Assembly: GCA_900554385.1 (NCBI GenBank) | Contig: USHE01000012.1 | Span: 1-19,616, forward strand | DNA length: 19,616 bases | Direction: 5' to 3' | Source of the DNA: an uncultured bacterium | GTDB lineage: Bacteria > Cyanobacteriota > Vampirovibrionia > Gastranaerophilales > Gastranaerophilaceae | In this document: one piece after another, positions 1 to 8,005 of the stretch | Position numbering within the stretch: position 1 is the stretch's first letter | How the letters are laid out: each line of letters opens with the position of its first letter | Notes under the pieces: model-generated | What the model was told of the DNA's origin: nothing | The model's input: the letters and a program-made list of their open reading frames with translations, nothing else | The model's database searches: none | Translations under genes and position numbers: made by a program

Positions 1-594
1 GCTACTGACGCACTCTATTTTATGGGTGGTGTGATAACAAATGTAGAGGGCGAAACTTCAATAAAAGGTTTATTTGCTATCGGGGAAGTTTCATCAACAG
101 GTCTCCATGGCGGTAACAGACTTGCAAGTAATTCTTTATTAGAGTGTGTTGTTTGTGCTTATGAGGTTGCTGATTTTATAAAGAATGAAAATCTCGCTTC
201 TCCAAAACAAATTGATAGTGAGATTATGGCGATTATCGATAAATATTCAGAAGAAATCGAATTTGAACAGTTTGATGTCGATTCAATGAAAAAAGAATTG
301 AAAGATATCATGTGGAATTATGTGGGAATTTTAAGAAGTGAAAAATCATTGATGACAGCTCTCGAAAAACTGGAAAATCTTAAAGCTGAATTTCCGCGTA
401 ATGAGAAATGTTTAAATAAATCAGAATATGAATTAAAAAATATGTTTACCGTCGCGAAGCTCGTTGCGCAATCGGCACTAAGACGTAAAGAATCGCGCGG
501 CGCACATTACAGATTAGATTATTTGAACGCTTCGGAAGAATGCGTTCACAGTTGTTTGACTAAAGAAGAAGGAGAATTTGATTTTGTTAAGTGA
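1..594 (+). CDS. nadB: L-aspartate oxidase, C-terminal part (5' truncated by window edge)
   Basis: NadB oxidises L-aspartate to iminoaspartate with FAD, the first step of de novo NAD synthesis, in the cytoplasm. The frame is open from base 1, so the gene begins outside the window; the ATG at 22 lies inside a conserved block and is not the real start. The block ALYFMGG near the window edge, then GLFAIGEV, HGGNRLASNSLLE, is the FAD-domain signature of the NadB/succinate dehydrogenase flavoprotein family. The remaining ~130 residues are the charged helical C-terminal domain with RGAHYRLD near the end, as expected for this family. About 330 residues of a normal ~520 are missing upstream. It overlaps nadC and is surely co-transcribed with it. 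The choice of NadB over fumarate reductase/SdhA rests on this nadC linkage and the short C-terminal domain. Confidence 0.93.
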   Translation, partial: ATDALYFMGGVITNVEGETSIKGLFAIGEVSSTGLHGGNRLASNSLLECVVCAYEVADFIKNENLASPKQIDSEIMAIIDKYSEEIEFEQFDVDSMKKELKDIMWNYVGILRSEKSLMTALEKLENLKAEFPRNEKCLNKSEYELKNMFTVAKLVAQSALRRKESRGAHYRLDYLNASEECVHSCLTKEEGEFDFVK

Positions 595-1414
595 TTTTTA
601 TATAGAGGACCATGTAAAAAGAGCGTTGGAAGAAGATATCGGATTTGGAGATATCACAACTGAAAATTTAGCGGAAGATGATGATATGCTTTCAGGCGCA
701 TTGAATACAAGAAGTGACGGTGTCCTTTGCGGTTGCGAAGTCTTCAAAACTGTATTTAGAATATTGTCACCGGAGGTTAAATTGAAATTTTATTTCAAAG
801 ATGGTGACGAAATTAAAAAAGGCGATAAAATTGCGGATATTTCAGGACCTGCAAAGTACGTGCTTATGGGCGAAAGGGTTGCGCTTAATTATGCTCAGAG
901 AATGAGCGGGATTGCTACCGAAACACGTAAATATCAAGAGGCTGTTGGTAATAACAAGGCTAAGGTTGTTGATACAAGAAAAACTACTCCGAATTTCAGA
1001 CCTTTTGAAAAATATTCAGTTTTTGTTGGCGGAGGACATATGCACAGATTTAATCTGTCTGATTGCTCAATGATAAAAGATAATCACATTCGTCTTGCAG
1101 GAACAATAACAAAGGCTGTAACAAAATTGAGGGACAAAATATCTTTTACGCACAAAATAGAAGTTGAATGCGATACTTTTGAACAGGTTAAAGAAGCTGT
1201 TGAAGTCGGAGCGGATATCATAATGCTTGATAATATGGATACTGACACTATGAAAAAAGCATGTGAATATATTAACGGTCGTGCAATTGTTGAAGCCAGC
1301 GGGAATGTAAATCTTTCCACCGTGAAATCAATTGCAGAATGCGGGGTTGACATTATTTCATCAAGTGCAATTGTTGCTAAAGCTCCAACTCTCGATTTGG
1401 CACTGGATATCTAG
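584..1414 (+). CDS. nadC: Nicotinate-nucleotide pyrophosphorylase (quinolinate phosphoribosyltransferase)
   Basis: NadC converts quinolinate and PRPP to nicotinate mononucleotide, CO2 and PPi, following NadB/NadA in NAD synthesis. The sequence carries the family hallmarks: GDITTE near the N terminus, DTRKTTP around residues 130-137, GGGHMHRFNLSD, IKDNHI, and the late barrel motifs VGADIIMLDNM and VEASGNV. At 276-278 residues it is full length. Two TTG codons compete for the start. TTG 578 lies only 3 bases after the AAGGAG at 569-574, while TTG 584 lies 9 bases after it; I choose 584, giving an 11-base overlap with the end of nadB and translational coupling. No ATG exists in the conserved N-terminal part. 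A terminator follows, so nadC ends the operon. Confidence 0.95.
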   Translation: MLSDFYIEDHVKRALEEDIGFGDITTENLAEDDDMLSGALNTRSDGVLCGCEVFKTVFRILSPEVKLKFYFKDGDEIKKGDKIADISGPAKYVLMGERVALNYAQRMSGIATETRKYQEAVGNNKAKVVDTRKTTPNFRPFEKYSVFVGGGHMHRFNLSDCSMIKDNHIRLAGTITKAVTKLRDKISFTHKIEVECDTFEQVKEAVEVGADIIMLDNMDTDTMKKACEYINGRAIVEASGNVNLSTVKSIAECGVDIISSSAIVAKAPTLDLALDI

Positions 1415-1459
1415 TTAATATATAAAAGATTTATAAGGTGTTAATAATACACTAAATGT

Positions 1460-1515
1460 AAAGAAGGTAAATCTCCGGGAATTACCTTCTTTCATTGTTT
1501 TTAGTTTTTTTTATA
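1460..1515 (+). terminator. Rho-independent terminator after nadC
   Basis: An 11-bp perfect stem (1460-1470 with 1482-1492, core AAGAAGGTAA/TTACCTTCTT) with an 11-base loop is followed by T-rich sequence including a run of eight T at 1505-1512. It closes the nad operon. Confidence 0.78.
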
Positions 1516-1607
1516 AAATAATTGTAAAGTTTCTTAAAAAGTATGGCAAAAAATATTTTCATTTGATTTAAAATAAATGTACAGACACATTAACTGAATG
1601 GTGGGAC

Positions 1608-2507
1608 ATGAAAATTAATGCAATAAAATACGACACAACCCTAAAGCAGGGTTCATTTACGGTCTATAAAGACCCGCATAATTTCAAGGAGAAAGAGCGT
1701 GCGGGCGTGTGTGAAAAAAAGAATAACGAGGATAAAACTAAATTTAGCGGCAACTTTACGGGTAAGAGTGAGGTTGCCGCTAGTGTTATAAAAAATAACA
1801 AGTTAAAGGATAAGATATTCCAATCTTCAATATACAATAGTTTATTAAAATTTGCTGAAGATCATAACGTTGCAGGCAGTGCGTTAATGTCGTTATTTTT
1901 GGCAGGGGTATTAAGACCGGCAACTATTATGGCACTTCCTGGTGAAAAAGATAAAGATGACAAAATCTATGCTTCTGGTCACTCAATGGCTTCCGGAGTA
2001 ATTGGTTTTGCTGCATCTACCGTTATAACCAGTCCTTGGGATCAAGGTGTTAACAGTTTAATGGATAATTATAAAAAACATTATGAAAAAATAATTGAAA
2101 ATATTAAAAATGGAGTATCTGATATAAATAAAGGTGTTCCTGAGCTTAAGTATAAATTTAAGTTCCTTGATAAAAAATACGGTCAGTTAGTTGAATTGGC
2201 TAAAAAGACACTTGATAAGCAAGGAAAAATTGAACAAAAGGCTCTTAATAAACAAATTGATGCAACCAGATTGTATATGAAAAATATTACAGATTGGGCA
2301 ATTGCAATTCCTCGTTCAATCTTAACGATTGCTCTAATTCCTCCGATTTTGAAATACGTATTCGGAATGGAAAAGAAACCAAAATTCGCGCCAAAAGCAG
2401 ATACTGTACAACAGCCGACTCAAGTTTCAAATACTGCTTCTAAAGTCCCGCACATGGATGATTTTATGAAAAAGGCTTCAAATAATGAAAAAGGAGGAGA
2501 AAACTAA
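1608..2507 (+). CDS. Hypothetical multi-pass membrane protein with N-terminal FTG motif (first of a pair)
   Basis: I do not recognise this 299-residue family. It has a polar, Lys-rich N terminus ending in the tripeptide FTG at residues 50-52. A hydrophobic segment (about 91-110) and a second one (about 128-143) are separated by a charged loop (GEKDKDDK). A long lysine-rich helical region (about 150-225) follows, then a third hydrophobic stretch (about 229-252) and a polar, disordered-looking tail. There is no cleavable signal peptide. The start ATG has only a modest GGTGGG at 1600-1605 in front. The stop codon overlaps the ATG of the next gene (TAATG), so the two are translated together. The next protein has the same order of parts (FTG, two hydrophobic segments around a DK-rich loop, coiled region, third hydrophobic segment), suggesting ancient paralogues acting as partners. 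Location in the inner membrane is an inference. Confidence 0.85.
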   Translation: MKINAIKYDTTLKQGSFTVYKDPHNFKEKERAGVCEKKNNEDKTKFSGNFTGKSEVAASVIKNNKLKDKIFQSSIYNSLLKFAEDHNVAGSALMSLFLAGVLRPATIMALPGEKDKDDKIYASGHSMASGVIGFAASTVITSPWDQGVNSLMDNYKKHYEKIIENIKNGVSDINKGVPELKYKFKFLDKKYGQLVELAKKTLDKQGKIEQKALNKQIDATRLYMKNITDWAIAIPRSILTIALIPPILKYVFGMEKKPKFAPKADTVQQPTQVSNTASKVPHMDDFMKKASNNEKGGEN

Positions 2508-3412
2508 TGAATATCACCTTAAATACATATTCTCCTCAAAGACAATACGGAAATAATTCTAAGTTTACACAAAATAAAAACCTCAGACCGTACAATGCTC
2601 CTGCATTTACAGGCGGAATAGAACAAGTAGCCGAATCAGTTGCAGGTAAATCAAAATTCTTTAGCTCAGTAATCAACAAATGTTCTGATGGTTACGATAG
2701 AATAGGTGAATTCTTTGCCCAAAAAGTTATACCGCCTTTGTTTGATAATGGATTTACAGACAAAGTTACAAATAAAATAAAAGAAAGTGATAATCTATTT
2801 AGTCACTTCTTAGCTGTAGGTTCGTTGATAACAAGCGGTATGTATATATATAAAACTCTTACAATGGACGAAAGCAAAATGGATAAGGATCGCAAAAAAA
2901 CGCTTGCAGTAAACCAATTCCTAACATTTGTGCTTTCAACTGCCGGTGCATATATGCTTGACAGTTCTTTATCAGACTGGTGGTCTAAGCAGACTGTAAG
3001 ATATGCTGCAAATCAGTGTAAAGATGAAAAATTAAGCCTTGTTGATGAATTCGAGAAAGAAGTACAAAACACAAAAGCAGAGAATGAAAAAATAAAATTA
3101 GATAATGAAGCTCTTAAAGCTGCAGCTAAAAAAGAAGGCAGAAAGCTTGTTAAAGAAGAATTAACAGAATATAAAAAGGTTCGTGCAGACAAATTCTTGA
3201 AGAAAAGAATCGGTAAATATCTTGGAACAAAAGATGAAGCAGACCTGTTAATGAAAAAGATTAACGGTATGGGCAAACTTAAAACAATGTTAGTATTTGC
3301 TTTAGTTTATCGATATATCGTGCCTGTCGCAGTTACGAAACCAGCAAATATTCTTTGCGAAAAATATCTTGCTCATAAAAAAGAAAAACAAACCGAAAAA
3401 TCCGGTTCATAA
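2507..3412 (+). CDS. Hypothetical multi-pass membrane protein with FTG motif and coiled coil (second of a pair)
   Basis: This is an unrecognised 301-residue protein. A Asn/Gln-rich N terminus leads to FTG at residues 34-36, then an amphipathic stretch, hydrophobic segments at about 99-118 and 134-152 joined by a DESKMDKDRKK loop, a strongly charged coiled-coil-like region (about 178-235, rich in E/K with regular L and A), and a hydrophobic segment at about 257-275 ending in a Lys/Glu tail. The start is secure: AAGGAGG at 2491-2497 sits 9 bases before ATG 2507, which overlaps the upstream TAA by one base. The pair forms a two-gene unit bounded by terminators on both sides, so its product is probably a two-component membrane assembly. 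No enzymatic motif is visible and no function can be given. Confidence 0.85.
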   Translation: MNITLNTYSPQRQYGNNSKFTQNKNLRPYNAPAFTGGIEQVAESVAGKSKFFSSVINKCSDGYDRIGEFFAQKVIPPLFDNGFTDKVTNKIKESDNLFSHFLAVGSLITSGMYIYKTLTMDESKMDKDRKKTLAVNQFLTFVLSTAGAYMLDSSLSDWWSKQTVRYAANQCKDEKLSLVDEFEKEVQNTKAENEKIKLDNEALKAAAKKEGRKLVKEELTEYKKVRADKFLKKRIGKYLGTKDEADLLMKKINGMGKLKTMLVFALVYRYIVPVAVTKPANILCEKYLAHKKEKQTEKSGS

Positions 3413-3415
3413 TTT

Positions 3416-3447
3416 AAAAACTCTCCTTTTTAAGGAGAGTTTTTATT
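3416..3447 (+). terminator. Rho-independent terminator after the FTG membrane-protein pair
   Basis: A perfect 13-bp stem (3416-3428 with 3432-3444, core ACTCTCCTT/AAGGAGAGT) has a TTT loop. The stem's own A and T runs supply the flanking tracts, so it could work in both directions. Confidence 0.9.
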
Positions 3448-3460
3448 ATAGGGTGAAAAC

Positions 3461-3489
3461 TTGCTAAAAAAAAGCATTTGTAGTATATT
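3461..3489 (+). promoter_or_regulatory. Putative sigma-70 promoter for the HEAT-queC operon
   Basis: TTGCTA (3461-3466) and TATATT (3484-3489) are separated by exactly 17 bases, directly downstream of a terminator and upstream of GTG 3507. The predicted start of transcription (~3496) would leave a leader of only ~10 bases holding the AGGGG ribosome site. Confidence 0.45.
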
Positions 3490-3506
3490 CTAGTCAGGGG
3501 TATTAA

Positions 3507-4490
3507 GTGGAAGAAAAGGGTAAATTGGATTTAGAAGCAATAGCAAAAAAATGCAATTTGTACGAGGGAAATACAGAAGAAGTCATCTCTCATCTGAATG
3601 CCCTTGATGAATCTTATGAACGTGATAACTTGGTTGAGATTTATAATTATTTTCTTGTAGTATGCAAAAATCCGGATGTAATAATGGAAGTTATTCACTG
3701 TAGTGATAGATTTAGGGATAAGTCGTCCCTGAGTGTATTGATTGATATTTTACTGCTTAAGAGCGGTAATGACGAAGAAAATCGAGAAAAGTTTGTTAAT
3801 GTCAGGGTTATGTGTGCAAAAGCTATTGCAAATTTAAAAGATACATCAGCCGTAACTGCACTTTTGTATTGCTTAAATAATAAGGATGAGAATTACAAGG
3901 TTCGATTTGCCTGTGCTGATGCCCTAGGTAAAATCGGGGATAAGTATGCGGTTGCTCCTTTAATTGATGTTGTAAAAGATGAAGATGAACGTTCTGTTTA
4001 TCTTAGAGAGTCCGCTGCCTCTGCGCTTGGTATGCTTGGGGATATCCGCGCTGTTGATCCGCTGGTAAGTATTCTGGAAACCAAAAAAGGTATTCTTGAT
4101 AAATTTACTTTCTTGAAAGAACGTGTTATTGAGGCTTTGGGTAAGCTGCGTTTGGGAAAAAATCAGAGGGTTTTTGATGCATTGAAGCTTTCTTTGATGG
4201 ATGAGTCTGCTCAAATTAGGATAAATGCGATTGAAGCTTTGATGGAAAGTGATTATGAAGAAGCTTATGATGCCATAAAAGGTTGTTTGACGGACAGTGA
4301 TGATGAAGTAAAAAAGAATGCTCTTATTGCACTTTATAATATGACAGGACGAAGAATTTTAGATGAAGTTATTAAAGAACCTTGTTATAGTGATGTTTTG
4401 AAGATTGAAGCGGTGTCAATTATAGAAGAATACGAAATTGATGAAGAAGATGAAATGGCAAGACGTATTCGTAAGGAGTTAGATGATTAA
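3507..4490 (+). CDS. HEAT-repeat (PBS lyase-like) protein
   Basis: A 327-residue acidic, all-helical protein. Tandem ~30-residue HEAT-like units run from about residue 97 to 285, seen in the recurring patterns RVMCAKAIANL, VRFACADALGKIGDKYAVAPLIDVV, LRESAASALGMLGDIRAVDPLV, RVIEALGKL, IRINAIEALM and VKKNALIALYNM. This is the arrangement of the PBS-lyase HEAT family, found as scaffolds and, in photosynthetic cyanobacteria, as phycobilin lyases; here a plain protein-binding scaffold is likelier. The N-terminal ~95 residues do not show clear repeats. The start is GTG 3507, with AGGGG at 3496-3500 six bases ahead; no better start lies nearby. It overlaps queC by 8 bases and leads the operon, so its expression is tied to queC, though a link to queuosine synthesis is unproven. 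Confidence 0.88.
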   Translation: MEEKGKLDLEAIAKKCNLYEGNTEEVISHLNALDESYERDNLVEIYNYFLVVCKNPDVIMEVIHCSDRFRDKSSLSVLIDILLLKSGNDEENREKFVNVRVMCAKAIANLKDTSAVTALLYCLNNKDENYKVRFACADALGKIGDKYAVAPLIDVVKDEDERSVYLRESAASALGMLGDIRAVDPLVSILETKKGILDKFTFLKERVIEALGKLRLGKNQRVFDALKLSLMDESAQIRINAIEALMESDYEEAYDAIKGCLTDSDDEVKKNALIALYNMTGRRILDEVIKEPCYSDVLKIEAVSIIEEYEIDEEDEMARRIRKELDD

Positions 4491-5145
4491 GGATGCAATA
4501 ATACTATTATCGGGAGGGTTGGACTCTCTTGTAAGTTTAGGTCTTGTAAGGAATAATTACGGTAAAATGCTTGCTTTGACATTTGATTACGGGCAAAAAT
4601 CCGTGCGGGATGAGATTGAAGCATCATCAAAGATTTGTGATTATTATAAAATAAAACACAAAATAATAACGCTGGATTGGCTGAAAGAAATAACGAATAC
4701 GGCTCTCGTTTCAGAAAATTGTGTGCCAACTGATATTGAGGATTTTAATAAATCTATGGAAGCAGTCTGGGTTCCTAATAGAAACGGTTTGTTTCTGAAC
4801 ATTGCAGGCAGTTTCGCTGACGCATATCATTATCAAGATATTATTATCGGTGCAAATAGTGAGGAAGGACAGACCTTTCCTGATAATACTCAAGAATTCA
4901 CGGATTGTGTTACCGCAGAATTTGCGTATTCAACACTTGTTCGCCCAAAAGTTATTGCCCCGTTGATTAATTATTCCAAGAATGATATAGTAGAAAAAGC
5001 TTTGGAAAATAAGATTCCTCTTGAATTGGTGAAAAGTTGTTATGTCGGCGGAACTAAGCATTGCGGGAAATGTGAATCTTGTTTGAGATTAAAGCATGCA
5101 CTTGAATATAATGGTGCAGATGAGTATATTAAACTACTTTTTTAG
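4483..5145 (+). CDS. queC: 7-cyano-7-deazaguanine (preQ0) synthase
   Basis: QueC uses ATP and ammonia to turn 7-carboxy-7-deazaguanine into preQ0, the precursor of queuosine in tRNA (and of deazaguanine DNA marks in some genomes). The ATP-binding loop SGGLDS is at residues 10-15, the family motif VPNRNG at 97-102, and the zinc site is C186, C194, C197, C200. The length of 220 residues is normal. The ATG at 4483 has AAGGAG (4473-4478) four bases ahead and overlaps the end of the HEAT gene by 8 bases. queD, queE and folE are not in the window, so the rest of the pathway must lie elsewhere. A 7-deazaguanine role in DNA modification cannot be excluded, but no dpd-type gene is nearby. Confidence 0.97.
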   Translation: MIKDAIILLSGGLDSLVSLGLVRNNYGKMLALTFDYGQKSVRDEIEASSKICDYYKIKHKIITLDWLKEITNTALVSENCVPTDIEDFNKSMEAVWVPNRNGLFLNIAGSFADAYHYQDIIIGANSEEGQTFPDNTQEFTDCVTAEFAYSTLVRPKVIAPLINYSKNDIVEKALENKIPLELVKSCYVGGTKHCGKCESCLRLKHALEYNGADEYIKLLF

Positions 5146-5159
5146 GGATAATAAATATT

Positions 5160-5714
5160 ATGAAAACTAAACTTTTAAATGAAACTATAAAATACGAAGG
5201 CTGGCAGTTATCTCCTCATTGGATTTATAAGAATTTTAAGCTTCAGGGAGATTCGATTGTCGCTTTTAGCGGTGAGTGTGAAGTTAAATTGACAGAAATG
5301 GTGGATATTGAAGATGTTATAAACAATGAACCTATTTATAGTAAATCAATGCTAAGCTTTATTTCTGAGCAGTTTAATGTAGGTTTAGTAGAGGGTGTAT
5401 TCAGACAAAGACTTCTGATTTGTACTATAAAAGAAGCTTTGGAACGTCGAGGAATTACCCCTTTGCGAAGCGGAGATGATCTTTACGTAAATGGTAAGAA
5501 ATTAACTGTTTCGATTGCAACGAAATCAATGACTTCAATTCTTATACATACGGGAGTTTATATTGTTTCGACGGATGCTCTGGTAATAGCTTGCGGTTTG
5601 ACTAATGATTTAGGGATTACTGATATAAAAGAGTTTGCACAAGAAGTTATGAAGAATTATTCGGAAGAAATTGATGATATAATAATGGCAAGTACAAAGG
5701 TTAGAGGAGTATAA
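5160..5714 (+). CDS. DUF366-like protein
   Basis: This 184-residue protein matches, from memory of the family, DUF366 (PF04017), found in archaea and scattered bacteria and without an established role. The best conserved part is RSGDDLYVNGKKLTVSIAT at residues 103-121, followed by SILIHTGVYI. The pattern of a D-rich turn, KKL, a small-residue strand and a His-containing strand recalls the active-site strands of lipoate/biotin ligase-type folds; that likeness is my inference and is weak. No signal peptide or membrane segment is present, so it is cytoplasmic. It starts 14 bases after queC, with AGGGA at about 5144-5148, and is followed after two bases by the SPOR gene. Co-transcription with queC raises a possible role in deazaguanine or tRNA metabolism, but the neighbours are mixed. 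Confidence 0.75.
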   Translation: MKTKLLNETIKYEGWQLSPHWIYKNFKLQGDSIVAFSGECEVKLTEMVDIEDVINNEPIYSKSMLSFISEQFNVGLVEGVFRQRLLICTIKEALERRGITPLRSGDDLYVNGKKLTVSIATKSMTSILIHTGVYIVSTDALVIACGLTNDLGITDIKEFAQEVMKNYSEEIDDIIMASTKVRGV

Positions 5715-5716
5715 CT

Positions 5717-6442
5717 ATGATTCATGAAGATGAACCGTTACAGCCTGCGCATATAAGTTATAAAGATTATAAAAAACTTGTTAACAGAAACCCTCGTCAG
5801 AGTTTTATAATGTTTGTTTCTGTTTTTTGTGTGCTTTTGATTGTATTTTTGGGCTTTGCAAAAGTTATGTCGCCTGATGTTGAGATATCCATCGGGGATG
5901 ATTCTGTGGAAGAAGAATTAGTAAAACCAGGTGAAATAGACTCCAGATTAAAAGAAATACACATGGAAGATAATTCGGAAGCTCTTGGCGGGGAAGGTTT
6001 CGCTATACAAGACGGCGGCAAAGTTCTTATTCCAAAACAAAAAAATGTTCAGCAGGATCAGGATTTGCCGGCAGAAGAAGATAGTATCTACTTAGAAGAA
6101 GAACAGCCTCAGTCTATTAAGTTTAAAGCTCAAGAGAAGAATGATATTGTAAAATCCGAACAAAAACTTGAGCCAAAACCCGAGCAAAAACCGGAAGCTG
6201 CTCCTATTCCGCAAGCAGTTAATGCAAAAGTTGTAGTTGGAACTTATACAACAGTAGAACAAGCGGAAGTCGCGAAAGGAATATTGCAGGATGCAGGACT
6301 TGGATTAGCCCCGTTTATTCGAAAAATTGGAAGCGAATATACACTTCAAGTAGGTTCTTTCAATTCAAAAGAAAAGGCAATGAATGCCGCAAAAGATTTG
6401 TTGATAAAAAATTACCCTGCAAGAGTTCTTATAGAACAGTAA
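5717..6442 (+). CDS. SPOR-domain inner-membrane protein
   Basis: A 241-residue bitopic protein with a short cytoplasmic N terminus (1-28), one membrane helix (about 29-50), a long acidic then Pro/Lys/Glu-rich linker with the repeat EPKPEQKPE (about 152-160), and a C-terminal SPOR domain (about 168-241). The strands KVVVGTYTTVEQA and YTLQVGSFNSKEKA mark this domain. SPOR domains bind glycan strands stripped of side peptides, which concentrate at the division septum, so a cell-division or wall-remodelling role like FtsN/DedD is likely. That is family knowledge; which partner it serves is not visible. GAGGAG at 5704-5709 supports ATG 5717. It is the last gene of the HEAT-queC-DUF366 run; no clear terminator follows. 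Confidence 0.85.
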   Translation: MIHEDEPLQPAHISYKDYKKLVNRNPRQSFIMFVSVFCVLLIVFLGFAKVMSPDVEISIGDDSVEEELVKPGEIDSRLKEIHMEDNSEALGGEGFAIQDGGKVLIPKQKNVQQDQDLPAEEDSIYLEEEQPQSIKFKAQEKNDIVKSEQKLEPKPEQKPEAAPIPQAVNAKVVVGTYTTVEQAEVAKGILQDAGLGLAPFIRKIGSEYTLQVGSFNSKEKAMNAAKDLLIKNYPARVLIEQ

Positions 6443-6448
6443 TTCTGT

Positions 6449-6477
6449 TTGCACATCAAGAACCTTTGTGCTATTGT
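6449..6477 (+). promoter_or_regulatory. Putative extended -10 promoter for gatB
   Basis: TTGCAC (6449-6454), a 17-base spacer and TATTGT (6472-6477) preceded by TGC, i.e. an extended -10. The spacer is bounded by an inverted GCACA...TGTGC. It lies in the 57-base gap before gatB, leaving a leader of ~16 bases that contains the AAGGAG site. Confidence 0.5.
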
Positions 6478-6499
6478 TTGAGTACGATAAGGAGAAGCT

Positions 6500-7942
6500 A
6501 TGGAAAGTTTAAGAGATAAATATGAAGTTGTTATAGGCTTGGAAGTTCACGCACAGCTGAAAACCAAGTCAAAAATCTTTGCCCCTGACGGGACAGAATT
6601 CGGGAAAGAACCAAACTCGGAAACAAGTCCGATTACTTTAGGTATGCCAGGCGTTTTGCCGGTATTGAATAAAGAAGTCGTTAATATGGGTATATTAACG
6701 GGTCTTGCTTTGAATTGTGAAATTCCTGCAAGATGTAAATTCGACAGAAAACAGTATTTTTATCCTGATTTGCCGAAAGGTTATCAGATTTCACAATATG
6801 ATGAACCTATTTGTGTTAACGGGCATATCGATATTAAAGGCAAAAGAATAGGAATTACCCGTGCGCACTTAGAAGAAGATGCAGGTAAACTGGTTCACGC
6901 AGGAGCTGCAGGTTTGGCTGGTTCAAGTTACTCCTTGGTTGACTTAAATAGAGCCGGAACTCCTTTGCTGGAAATTGTTTCAGAACCTGATATGCGTTCA
7001 AGTGATGAAGCTAGAGCGTATATGGAAGAATTAAGAAATATCGTAAGATATATCGGCGTGTGTGACGGAAACCTTGAAGAAGGTTCTATGAGATGTGATG
7101 CCAATATTTCTATTATGCCAAAAGGTTCTAAAGAATTCGGTACACGTGCAGAAATTAAAAACGTAAACAGTTTTTCTGCATTGCAAAGAGCTATTGAATA
7201 TGAGATTGACCGTCAGATTGATATTGTGGAAGAAGGCGGTAAAGTTGTTCAGGAAACACGCTTGTGGGATGATAATTCCAGAGAAACCCGCTCTATGAGA
7301 GGGAAAGAAGATGCTCACGATTATAGATATTTTCCTGAACCTGATTTAATGCCTTTGGAAATTTCCAGAGAATGGGTGCAGGAAATTAAGGATAAAATGC
7401 CGGAGCTTCCTGAGCAAAAACGTCAAAGATACATGGGCTTAGGTTTGAGCGAATATGACGCTTCCGTAATTGTTGAACAAATGGGGCTTGCACTTTTCTT
7501 TGATAAAGTTCTTGAACTCGGTGCGACACCTAAAATTGCTGTAAACTTTATTATGGGTGAGATTGCTGCTTATTTGAAAGAAGATCATATCGAGATTACG
7601 GATACAAAATTGACTCCTGAAAATTTGGTTGAGTTGATTGCGCTAATTGAAAAGAATACAATCTCAAATAATATTGGTAAACAAATAATTATTGATATGA
7701 TGAAAGATGGCACAAAGGCTTCTGAAATTGTTGAAAAACGCGGCTTGAGCCAGATATCAGATGAAGGTGCAATTAAAGAAATCAGTCAAAAAGTTGCTGA
7801 TGCCAACCCGGAACAGGTTGAAAAATATAAAGGCGGAAAAGTTCAGTTGTTGGGATTTTTTGTCGGTCAGGTTATGAAAGAAACCAAAGGCAGAGCTAAT
7901 CCGAAAGCCGTTAACGATTTGATGAAAGAAATCTTAGGATAA
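6500..7942 (+). CDS. gatB: Aspartyl/glutamyl-tRNA(Asn/Gln) amidotransferase subunit B
   Basis: GatB is the kinase/tRNA-binding subunit of GatCAB, which converts Glu-tRNA(Gln) (and Asp-tRNA(Asn)) to Gln-tRNA(Gln)/Asn-tRNA(Asn) in bacteria lacking the direct synthetases. GLEVHAQL at the N terminus, DRKQYFYPDLPKGYQISQYD at about 81-100, EDAGKL and DLNRAGTPLLEIVSEPD identify the catalytic cradle. The last ~150 residues form the helical GatB/YqeY tail domain (GKVQLLGFFVGQVMKETKGRANP). The length of 480 is normal. The start has AAGGAG at 6490-6495. gatA and gatC are not adjacent, so this is a dispersed gat arrangement. Confidence 0.98.
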   Translation: MESLRDKYEVVIGLEVHAQLKTKSKIFAPDGTEFGKEPNSETSPITLGMPGVLPVLNKEVVNMGILTGLALNCEIPARCKFDRKQYFYPDLPKGYQISQYDEPICVNGHIDIKGKRIGITRAHLEEDAGKLVHAGAAGLAGSSYSLVDLNRAGTPLLEIVSEPDMRSSDEARAYMEELRNIVRYIGVCDGNLEEGSMRCDANISIMPKGSKEFGTRAEIKNVNSFSALQRAIEYEIDRQIDIVEEGGKVVQETRLWDDNSRETRSMRGKEDAHDYRYFPEPDLMPLEISREWVQEIKDKMPELPEQKRQRYMGLGLSEYDASVIVEQMGLALFFDKVLELGATPKIAVNFIMGEIAAYLKEDHIEITDTKLTPENLVELIALIEKNTISNNIGKQIIIDMMKDGTKASEIVEKRGLSQISDEGAIKEISQKVADANPEQVEKYKGGKVQLLGFFVGQVMKETKGRANPKAVNDLMKEILG

Positions 7943-7952
7943 TGCATATAGT

Positions 7953-7973
7953 GTCCTCCCTCAAGGGGAGGAC
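7953..7973 (+). repeat. GC-rich intergenic hairpin without U-tract
   Basis: GTCCTCCC (7953-7960) pairs with GGGAGGAC (7966-7973) around a 5-base loop, in the 63-base gap between gatB and the SIS gene. No T run follows, so it is not a normal intrinsic terminator; mRNA processing or attenuation are alternatives. Confidence 0.5.
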
Positions 7974-8005
7974 CGATATCTATTGCTTTCGAGGTGAGGT
8001 AAATC

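Noticed and set aside
1084..1353. Open frame of 89 codons on the minus strand within nadC
   Set aside because: Antisense shadow of a well-conserved gene; no ribosome site or recognisable protein. The same applies to the other reverse frames inside real genes, e.g. 3013-3276, 7031-7318, 16349-16651.
6151..6220. Tandem DNA repeat in the SPOR gene linker
   Set aside because: The Pro/Lys/Glu repetition is a short, ordinary linker feature of SPOR proteins and not an expanded DNA repeat.
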